Assembly: GCA_037833965.1 (NCBI GenBank)
Contig: AP031353.1
Location: forward strand, 19,222,501 to 19,286,500
Length of the DNA stretch: 64,000 bases
Direction: 5' to 3'
Origin: Marchantia polymorpha subsp. ruderalis
Lineage: Eukaryota > Streptophyta > Marchantiopsida > Marchantiales > Marchantiaceae
Both the position numbers and the translations under genes were made by a program. The stretch's first letter is position 1. Every line of letters starts with the position of its first letter. Below the pieces are notes generated by a model, which saw nothing but the letters and a program-made list of their open reading frames with translations, ran no database searches and had not been told where the DNA came from. Below are positions 21,823-29,077 of this stretch, one piece after another.

Positions 21823-24800
21823 CTACACGCCTGCACGGAACCACGCTACACTACACTCCGCGGAACCTGTACTACGTCTCCTACGCGGCCGACTGCCGCG
21901 CACTAACTCTCTACCCTGCCACTCTTCCGCTCGACTGCGCAGTCCCAACCGCTGCAACGCCGCGGACACCTCCCCCTCGAGGGCGGACATGGTATCCTGT
22001 GCCTTCGACAGAAAGGTCTCGAGCTTCTTCGCTACCTTCCGCCGACTCCTACTGTCGCCTGACAACAACCCGGCTGCGCGCAATTCAAACTCACGCAGTG
22101 TGAGTTTCTCCTGCGCCTTCACTTCCCAGTGGGCGTAGCCCTTGAGACAGTGGGCGACTCGCCTCGCCGTCTCCACCTTCGTGCGATCCGCCTCCTTCCT
22201 GCGATCCTCTTCAATCGTCACTAATTGCGATTCGGCTTCAGCACGTTGCGCCCTCAATTCGCCACACTCTGACTGCAGACTGCGGATTAATTCTTCATCC
22301 GCCTGCCGTGCGAGCTGACATTGTTCCAACAACCGCGTCTGTCGCACGAGCTCCTCTGACAAAATCCGATTCTGGGCCTGCTCAAAATCGAGTGCTTCCT
22401 TGACCTTCACCTGCTCCTTGGTGAGCTCGCCCAGTTTCTCATCCTTCATCTTCTCGGAGTGCTTGTAGAATTTCTGATTAAGCTTGTACTGTCCCCACAA
22501 GCACTCATGCTTCTCCTTCAAGTCCCTCAACTCCTGGTCCACTCTAGCTAATAGCTTGCTGGTGTGGACTTTAGTGCGAGTCCTCCTGCGCACTAACTCG
22601 ATGTAAGATCCCGGCTGGAGTGGGTCGGCGTATTTATCGACCTTGCGATCCAAGTACCGCAGCAACGGAATCACCTGCTCAGAGAGCGCCGCCGCCGGCG
22701 CTCCAACAATTTCCTCCTCCTCCTCCTCGGTGTCTTCTGCTCCTGACATTTCTTCCGTGGAGCCTCCGTCGTCATCATCCGAGTGGAGAATTTCAGTCGC
22801 CATTGAATGCGTCGGCGACTGCCCCGAGTGGGGCTGCACGTCCTCGACGTGTGCTGCCTGCGAAGGCACGGCTGCGGCCTCGCTGCTCGTCGCCAAAATG
22901 TCTAAGGCGGAAGGCGAATGTACCCGCGCGGCATCCCCGTCGCTTACTTGTTGATTGCCTCCCGCATTCTCTCTGTCGCCGTCGTCCGTCGCCGAAGGCG
23001 ATCGAGCGGAGGGTGGCTGCGCGGGGTTGGATTGCGCATCGCGCATCGAGATGTCGTCCCGCGGACAGTCACTCCGCTCTTCCGTCTGCTGCTCCCTCGA
23101 TCGGTCCGTGGGGGCTGTGCCCGGCCCGTGCGCAGGCGCATTTGCCGGCGCCTTGTCCGCCGCAGGCGTAGCGCCGCGGACATCTATCGCCGAAGGCGAC
23201 ATGGCCGGGGGCCGCACGCCCGATGTTCCTCGGCCTATAGGCCCTACCGCCGAAGGCGCATCTATCGGCGGACTTCCCGCCGATGGTGCGGCCTCCGCAC
23301 GCTCTCTGCTCGTATACCCTCGGCTCGAAGGCCCTGGCGCCGAAGGCGCGAATTGCGGCGCGTGGTGCGCCGGAGGGTCTGGCCCCGAGGGCCGGTGTCT
23401 CGTAGGCGGTTCTTCCGCCGGCTCCTTCCCCTTCCTACGTTGGAACGGGGGTGATTCTTGCCTGTGCACAGGCGGCACGTGCGGAGGTGTTCTGTGCACA
23501 GGTGACCTGTGCACAGGCGACCTGTGCACAGGCGAGCGCCTGTGCACAGGCGGACTGCTCCTTCCCACGCGTAAGCGTAGATCCACGTCCACTTGTGTTC
23601 GCCGGTCCGCGGAGGCTCGTCCGTCCGCGGAGGTTCGCCTGTGCGCAAACGGAACCTCTGTCCGCATCGCACGTGGTAACTCCGGAGGCCCTTGGCCCGT
23701 AGGCGGCCTCTCTCCCGACGAGGTTGCAGCGTGGCCCGTCGCTCCTGCGGTCGTCCGCGCTTCCTCTCGCCTCTCCGGCGACGCACTTCCTATCTCCGTC
23801 GCAATCGTCGCCGTGTCTGCACTGTCAGCTGGCAACACCAGTCTGCGTGCCTTCTGCTTCGGCCGGCTGTATGGCTCGCACAGCGGCCGCGGTCGAATGG
23901 GAGCAGAGAGTTCTTGATGCTGCTCCTCTTCGGACTCTTCCCTCCATCGCCGCTTCCGCGGCACTCGCGCTGCAGGGGTGTGTCTCCCTTCGTCTCTCCG
24001 TCTTGATGGGGTAGAAGTCGGGGACTCCTCTGCGTCAGTGTCGACCTCGTTCTCCCGCACATACTTCCCGGGATGGTCGATGGACAATGGCGGAAAATGT
24101 TCAAGCTCCGCCGCTGTCAAACAATTTCGCTGTCGATAAAAATTGATGAGGAAAGGAGAAAGATGGTTTAGAGTTCCCCCCTTCTCCTCAAACGCGTGCT
24201 GTCGCATCACCCTGTGCAGGATGCTCGCCCAGTGAATTGGAGTTCCCTCGATGACGCACTCCACAAAAGAGACCTGCCACAATGTGATGTAGCAGGCGCG
24301 GTGCGGCTGCAGTAATTGCATCAGCGCCGCGGACAAAGTCCGGCGAAATCGATCCTTGTAATCACGGGTCCTGTACCCATTCTTGGTAGACCTCCCGGTC
24401 TTGAACAGCTCCACAAATTGCGCCTCTTCTTGCTTGGTCACCTTGATGCTCTCACTGTCGAAAAGGAGATGCCCTGGCATGCCAGCACATCTTCCCAACG
24501 CCTGCGCCCAATCTTGGACTGTCCACCGGTCAACATGCGGACGCAATCCGCGCGAGGGTGGTCCCTGTGGCTCTAGCCACTCGCGCACCATATTCGCGCA
24601 GATGTAATTCCATCCCCATAGCAAGAAATCGAGCTTTCTTGCTATCAAGCGCTCTTCGAAAGCGCGCAGCCCGTTCTGCGGCAGGCGAAGTGGCACCATC
24701 CGCAATCTGCTCGGTCTCGCCATTGCGTTCCTGGGGTTCGCTCGCCCGCTCATTCTACTTCCGCACTGTCCGCGTTTCTTTCTCTCTCGGCAAACTCTAA

Positions 24801-24975
24801 TCGCTCTCAATTCCAAATCACGCGTACTCACTTCTCCCTCAATCAGCAAGAAATCTCCTGTGTGACGACGTCGAGAATGGTCCGCAGCCAGCAGATGGAT
24901 GCGCGCAGCGCGCACAAGAGATTGGAATCGCGAATTCAAGAATGGGACGCTCTCCGCCGCCCGGTCGAATGTCAT
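21823..24975 (-). CDS. LTR-encoded ORF, 1,050 aa (3' LTR copy)
   Basis: The role is unknown. The frame is open for 1,050 codons inside U3, in the same sense as gag-pol; ACC before the ATG is a favourable start context. Residues ~90-300 look like a folded domain rich in Trp, Leu and His (LLWGWNYICANMV, QLLQPHRACYITLWQVSFVE, IHWASILHRVMRQ), resembling the putative plant transposon-protein domain found in accessory ORFs of Tat-type elements; this is inference from pattern. Residues ~305-740 are low-complexity, Pro/Arg/Ser-rich, with SPVHR repeats encoded by palindromic DNA units. An acidic run lies near 741-757, a long coiled coil at ~805-945 and a basic C-terminus. No signal peptide or membrane segment, so it is not an obvious envelope. 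In genomic RNA this copy lies about 1.26 kb downstream of the pol stop. Confidence 0.8.
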   Translation of the reverse strand: MTFDRAAESVPFLNSRFQSLVRAARIHLLAADHSRRRHTGDFLLIEGEVSTRDLELRAIRVCRERKKRGQCGSRMSGRANPRNAMARPSRLRMVPLRLPQNGLRAFEERLIARKLDFLLWGWNYICANMVREWLEPQGPPSRGLRPHVDRWTVQDWAQALGRCAGMPGHLLFDSESIKVTKQEEAQFVELFKTGRSTKNGYRTRDYKDRFRRTLSAALMQLLQPHRACYITLWQVSFVECVIEGTPIHWASILHRVMRQHAFEEKGGTLNHLSPFLINFYRQRNCLTAAELEHFPPLSIDHPGKYVRENEVDTDAEESPTSTPSRRRDEGRHTPAARVPRKRRWREESEEEQHQELSAPIRPRPLCEPYSRPKQKARRLVLPADSADTATIATEIGSASPERREEARTTAGATGHAATSSGERPPTGQGPPELPRAMRTEVPFAHRRTSADGRASADRRTQVDVDLRLRVGRSSPPVHRRSPVHRSPVHRSPVHRTPPHVPPVHRQESPPFQRRKGKEPAEEPPTRHRPSGPDPPAHHAPQFAPSAPGPSSRGYTSRERAEAAPSAGSPPIDAPSAVGPIGRGTSGVRPPAMSPSAIDVRGATPAADKAPANAPAHGPGTAPTDRSREQQTEERSDCPRDDISMRDAQSNPAQPPSARSPSATDDGDRENAGGNQQVSDGDAARVHSPSALDILATSSEAAAVPSQAAHVEDVQPHSGQSPTHSMATEILHSDDDDGGSTEEMSGAEDTEEEEEEIVGAPAAALSEQVIPLLRYLDRKVDKYADPLQPGSYIELVRRRTRTKVHTSKLLARVDQELRDLKEKHECLWGQYKLNQKFYKHSEKMKDEKLGELTKEQVKVKEALDFEQAQNRILSEELVRQTRLLEQCQLARQADEELIRSLQSECGELRAQRAEAESQLVTIEEDRRKEADRTKVETARRVAHCLKGYAHWEVKAQEKLTLREFELRAAGLLSGDSRSRRKVAKKLETFLSKAQDTMSALEGEVSAALQRLGLRSRAEEWQGRELVRGSRPRRRRSTGSAECSVAWFRAGV

Positions 24976-26198
24976 GGTCGGCTCTTGGTCGTGAAGAACG
25001 TCTCACTTGATGGCCGCGCCGGCTGTACGCTGGAACGGTCTTCGCTCTCACGCGCGGCTTCACGCTCCGCCGTCGTCGATTAAACTCTCACGCTCGAATT
25101 GGCGTATTTGAACTCCGCGAGCGTGTCGCCCTGCGGACATGGGGGCGTAGCGCCGAAGGCGAGTTTTCCGCCTTGCGCGGTACACTTGTTCGTACCGCCC
25201 CTCGGCCAATCTCCTTCTGCCTTGACGCGTGTGTCCGCATATCGGACAAAAATTCAACTCCTGCCTGTGCGCAGGCAGGAGCCTCGGCGGATCCTCCGCC
25301 GGTGCGGAACTTGAACATCCTCCTGTGCACAGGCGAATTCCGTCCGCGGCGCTGCGCTGGCGCGGAAGGCGTTGACTGTGGTCAGCCGTCTCCGTCCAGT
25401 CTGTCCGTTCCTTGTCTCTCCGTCGGCGCTTCCGCCGCCGCAACTCCGTCCGTCCAAGAGCGCATCCACCCGTGCCGTCCGCACGGTCCGTACCGATGGG
25501 ATTACTCTGGCGGCCGTACGTGGCGCCGCGCTGGCGCGGAAGGCGCCGTACACTTTCTACCTCACAAGGCGCATTTCTAGGGCCCAAGGCGGATTTTCCG
25601 CCGACGCCGAAGTGCCTGTGCACAGGCGTTCGCCTGTGCGTAGGCGGACTTCGCGCCTTCCCTAACCCTACTTTGCCTGTGCTCAGGCGAACGCCTTCGT
25701 CCGCGCATAGGACAAAATTTGATTCCCCCTTCCGCGTAGGCGGAATTCGCGCCGGTGGCGAAATCCTTCCGCCGAAGGCGACCGCCTCCGTTTCTTCCAG
25801 TAGCGATAACTCCCTAAGTCCTCGTCCGTTCCAAGCGTTCTTGGGCTCGTTAGAATCAGCGCGTCGAGCTCTTTCCAACGAGACCCTAACTTGGTCAAGG
25901 CGCCCGAGGGTTTACCTAATTACGGGGGGTTTCCCTACAGCCGCGGACGCAACCTCCGAAGGCGGATTTTGCGCCTTGCGCCGTAGAGATCCTAACTGCG
26001 GAACTCGCAGGGAGGGTGGTGCCTGTGCTTGCTGCGGCACCCCAAATCCCAGATTCTATAAGATCCCTCGAGAATCCCCGCGATCTTCCGGATTCACTCT
26101 GTTTTGATGTACCGAAGGCTATTTACAATGTTGCCAGGGTACAGTTTTCCAAAAATGTTTTAATTTCCTCAAAATTGCCAAAAGTGGGGTACCACATG

Positions 26199-26209
26199 CC
26201 CCCCTCCTC
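26199..26209 (-). other. Polypurine tract
   Basis: GAGGAGGGGGG in element sense, followed by CA and then the first base of the 3' LTR. It is the expected plus-strand primer, about 25 nt after the pol stop. Confidence 0.9.
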
Positions 26210-26233
26210 AATTGTGAGCGCCCACGCGAACAC

Positions 26234-29065
26234 TCACATGTGGTATTTCTTCAACCGCCACCCGTTGACTCGGGTGCCTAACAAATCGCCGGCCAGGTCC
26301 GCAAGTTGGATGGATCCATTCGGGAAGACTTCGACAACCCTGTAAGGTCCCATCCACCTTAGGTGCAGTTTGCCTGGGAATCTGGCATGCCTGCTGTCGT
26401 AGAGCAATGCCAAATCACCCGCCTGCAGGAGTACCGGTTTGATCTTTTTATCGTATCTCTCCTTTCGGCGGAGCTGGATTTTCCTGGTGCGATCTTCGGC
26501 GTCTCGTCTCCTCTCATCCAGCAGCATGACCTCCTGTAACCTGTAGAGCTGACTCTCCTCTGCGCCCATCCTCTGCAAATCCATCGTTCGATGGGTGGGT
26601 ACTTCAAATTCGATTGGGAGGATCGGGTGTTGCCCATACACCAGAAAGTATGGTGTCTGTTTGGTCGTGATCTTCTCAGCTGTGCGGTACGCCCATAGAG
26701 CGGCCGCTAGCTTCGTATCCCAGTCGTGAGCGTGATTCACCGTGACCTTGAGTAGTATTTTACACAGCAGACCATTGGACTTCTCCGTCAGTCCATTTGC
26801 CTTGGGATTGTATGGAGTAGTCTTCCGGTGCTTGATGTGGAAATACCGTGTCAGGTCTTCGATGATCTGATTCAGAAAATGCGTGCCCCGGTCGCTGACT
26901 AGCTCTAAGGGACATCCGTAGCGTGTGATGATTGACTCAAACAAGAATGCTGCCACTGTGGCAGCATCATCCTTTCTGGTGGCTCTGGCCTCTACCATTT
27001 TGGTGGCGTAGTCCGTTGCTACCAGAATGTAGCGCCTTCGTGTACTTCTAGTCACTGGTTGTATCGGCCCTACAAAGTCAATACCCCACTTTTCGAAAGG
27101 TGCTAGAGGCATGATGGGAGTCAGGGGCCAGCGTGTTGTAGGCGTCGGTCTCCCCGTCCTCTGGCAACTGTCGCACTTGCGGATGTAATCGAAAACATCC
27201 TTAAACATGGTCGGCCACCAATATCCCGCATTTAGGATCTTTGTGACCGTGTTCCTGGTGGCATAGTGTCCACCCGCCTCCTCAGTATGCATCGCACTCA
27301 CTATTCTTGGTACCTCTGATTCCTCCAGGCATCTGCATAAGCGCTCATCTGCCATCTTCTTAAACAAAACCCCCTGCTGGAGTTGGTACGGGCCTGCCTT
27401 ATGAATAAAGACAGTTCGCTGTTCCAAATCCATGCCTTCGGGACACTGGAGGGTTAGCAGATATCGATACAGGTCGGCATAGCGGGACTCATGTCCTGCA
27501 GACAACTGAAATAACTCTTCATCTGGAAAATCGTCCACCAATTCCTCCTCTGTCGGCTGGGTCCATAATCGGGACAAGTAATCCGCATTTTCGTGGTGCA
27601 CCCCTTTCCTGGTCTGGACTGTGTAGGTGAACTCTTGTAGTAACAACACCCACCTGGCGATTCGACCGGATAGGTCGGCTTTCTTGACTAGGTGTTGCAA
27701 TGCGTAGTGGTCCACATGGAACACAAACTCGTAGCAGATTAGGTAGTGACGGAACTTTTTACAGGAGTACACCATCCCCAACGCTTCTCTCTCCGTCGTG
27801 GTGTACTTCCGCTCTGCTAGAGACAGCTGTCGGCTCGCGAAGTAGATCGGGTAGTCCTTTTTGTTGTCATCCTTTTGACTCAGTACTACACCGATGGCGA
27901 ATGCCGATGTGTCAACGTAAACATGGAATGGTCGATTCCAGTCTGGACTCCTTAGTACGGGAGCAGTCGTGAGTTTTGCTTTCAGAGCTTCAAATGCTGT
28001 CTGCTGGTTCGCACCCCAAGCATAAGGCTCGTCCTTCTTCAACAACTTGGTCAGGTCCGCCGCTAGTATTGCATACATGTGTATGAATCTTCGGTAATAG
28101 CCCACATGACCCAGGAATGCTCGCAGCTCCCTTAGATTCGTGGGTGGCTCAAGCTCGAGTATAACCTTGACCTTCTCGACGTCCACCGCAATGCCGTCTG
28201 CCGAGACTCGATGACCCAACAAGATCCCACTAGTCATAAAGAAAAAGCACTTCTCGGGATGCAGTGATAAACTGCTCTCCCTGCATTTATCGAAGGTCTG
28301 CTTCAAGTGACTTAGGTGTTCAGACCGCTTCCCAAAGACACAGAAGTCATCTATGAATATTTCCAGGAACTTCCTCAGTTGTTCCTGAAAGATATTGGTC
28401 ATCATCCGTTGAAAGGTGGCAGGCGCGTTGCACAGACCGAAGGGCATCTTGTGGTATGCGTAAGTTCCCCAGTCGGTTGTGAACGTAGTTTTATCCTTGT
28501 CCTGTTCACGGATAGACACCTGATTGTAACCTGAGAACCCATCCAGGAAGCTATAACATTCATGTCCTGCGACATGGTCTAGAATGGCATCCGTGAATGG
28601 TAACGGGTGATGATCCTTGCGTGTTGCTGCATTCAACTTCCGGAAATCCTGACACACTCGTATCTTACCCGTCAACTTCTTGGGTACGATAACAATCGGC
28701 GACACCCACTCACTGCTGAGCACCGGGTAAATAATACCAGCGCTCAAGTACTTATCTATCTCCTCTTTCACTAGCAAGGAGTACTTTGGGTTGAGGCGAT
28801 ACTGGCGCTGTCGTATGGGTACCGAGTCGTCCAGTAAATCGATACGGTGTTCCCCATACCGTGCAGGTATCCCCTTCATGTCTTCGATCTTCCAGGCGAA
28901 GACGTCGACATAATGGCTAAGGAATGCCTGTACTTTCCTTAGCTCGTCTCCTCTCACTGCGCTTGATACCTTCAAGCACTTGCCGGGACTGAGTTGTACT
29001 TCGCGACAGTCACTAGGGTCGACAATGCCCTCGGTGTGACTCGTCTCACTCCTTCCCAGTCCCAC
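26234..29065 (-). CDS. pol: Gypsy pol: reverse transcriptase, RNase H, integrase
   Basis: 943 open codons. Reverse transcriptase spans ~100-290 with the catalytic FIDDF (Asp239-240), and RNase H ~380-500 starting VYVDTSAFAIG. Integrase follows: zinc-binding His pair near 593-600 and CDSC at 632-635, then the catalytic triad Asp663 (GIDF), Asp725 (SDRG) and Glu761 (NGLTE). A GDLALLYD...GKLHLRWMGPY module ends the protein; no chromodomain follows. The frame begins directly in phase after the gag-protease UAG. Its first codon here is GTG, and no ATG lies near the start, so it is best read as the distal part of a gag-pro-pol readthrough product. Every catalytic residue I can check is intact. Confidence 0.93.
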   Translation of the reverse strand: MGLGRSETSHTEGIVDPSDCREVQLSPGKCLKVSSAVRGDELRKVQAFLSHYVDVFAWKIEDMKGIPARYGEHRIDLLDDSVPIRQRQYRLNPKYSLLVKEEIDKYLSAGIIYPVLSSEWVSPIVIVPKKLTGKIRVCQDFRKLNAATRKDHHPLPFTDAILDHVAGHECYSFLDGFSGYNQVSIREQDKDKTTFTTDWGTYAYHKMPFGLCNAPATFQRMMTNIFQEQLRKFLEIFIDDFCVFGKRSEHLSHLKQTFDKCRESSLSLHPEKCFFFMTSGILLGHRVSADGIAVDVEKVKVILELEPPTNLRELRAFLGHVGYYRRFIHMYAILAADLTKLLKKDEPYAWGANQQTAFEALKAKLTTAPVLRSPDWNRPFHVYVDTSAFAIGVVLSQKDDNKKDYPIYFASRQLSLAERKYTTTEREALGMVYSCKKFRHYLICYEFVFHVDHYALQHLVKKADLSGRIARWVLLLQEFTYTVQTRKGVHHENADYLSRLWTQPTEEELVDDFPDEELFQLSAGHESRYADLYRYLLTLQCPEGMDLEQRTVFIHKAGPYQLQQGVLFKKMADERLCRCLEESEVPRIVSAMHTEEAGGHYATRNTVTKILNAGYWWPTMFKDVFDYIRKCDSCQRTGRPTPTTRWPLTPIMPLAPFEKWGIDFVGPIQPVTRSTRRRYILVATDYATKMVEARATRKDDAATVAAFLFESIITRYGCPLELVSDRGTHFLNQIIEDLTRYFHIKHRKTTPYNPKANGLTEKSNGLLCKILLKVTVNHAHDWDTKLAAALWAYRTAEKITTKQTPYFLVYGQHPILPIEFEVPTHRTMDLQRMGAEESQLYRLQEVMLLDERRRDAEDRTRKIQLRRKERYDKKIKPVLLQAGDLALLYDSRHARFPGKLHLRWMGPYRVVEVFPNGSIQLADLAGDLLGTRVNGWRLKKYHM

Positions 29066-29068
29066 AGT

Positions 29069-29077
29069 TAATTGCTA
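29069..29077 (-). promoter_or_regulatory. Programmed stop-codon readthrough site UAG-CAA-UUA
   Basis: Reading the minus strand, GAA-TAG-CAA-TTA separates gag-protease from pol with no change of frame. UAG followed by CAR-YYA is the established leaky context of tobamoviruses, and stop suppression is also known in plant retroelements. The context matches exactly. Confidence 0.85.

Larger units (their letters stand above)
20811..26196 (-). repeat. 3' LTR of the giant gypsy element
   Basis: 5,386 bp. Element-sense it starts TGTGGTACCCC at 26196 and ends GGGTTATTACA at 20811. It contains about 1.2 kb of GC-rich palindrome-laden sequence, the 1,050-codon ORF, a TATA box, then about 1 kb of R/U5 with an internal duplication and an (AC)n microsatellite at about 21010-21030. 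It is visibly far more GC-rich than its surroundings. Confidence 0.95.

Noticed and set aside
22955..23917. 320-codon plus-strand frame opposite the LTR ORF, and many similar frames at 22.6-26.1, 33.8-37.3 and 50.0-52.9 kb
   Set aside because: They lie antisense or out of frame to the conserved ORF in GC-rich palindromic DNA, where stops are rare. The palindromes make both strands look alike. They do not keep frame between the solo and complete LTRs.
21823..24975. Envelope gene for the LTR ORF
   Set aside because: No signal peptide, membrane segment or furin-like site is visible; the protein is disordered with a coiled coil.
20811..26196. Segmental duplication or assembly error as explanation for the 5.4-kb direct repeat
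   Set aside because: Repeat borders are TG/CA, the inner edges carry a primer site and polypurine tract, and the outer edges carry a perfect GTAAC duplication. This is the structure of an LTR element.
26234..29065. Independent start of pol at the GTG of 29065
   Set aside because: GTG initiation is unlikely in a plant mRNA. The phase with gag and the leaky stop context explain expression better.
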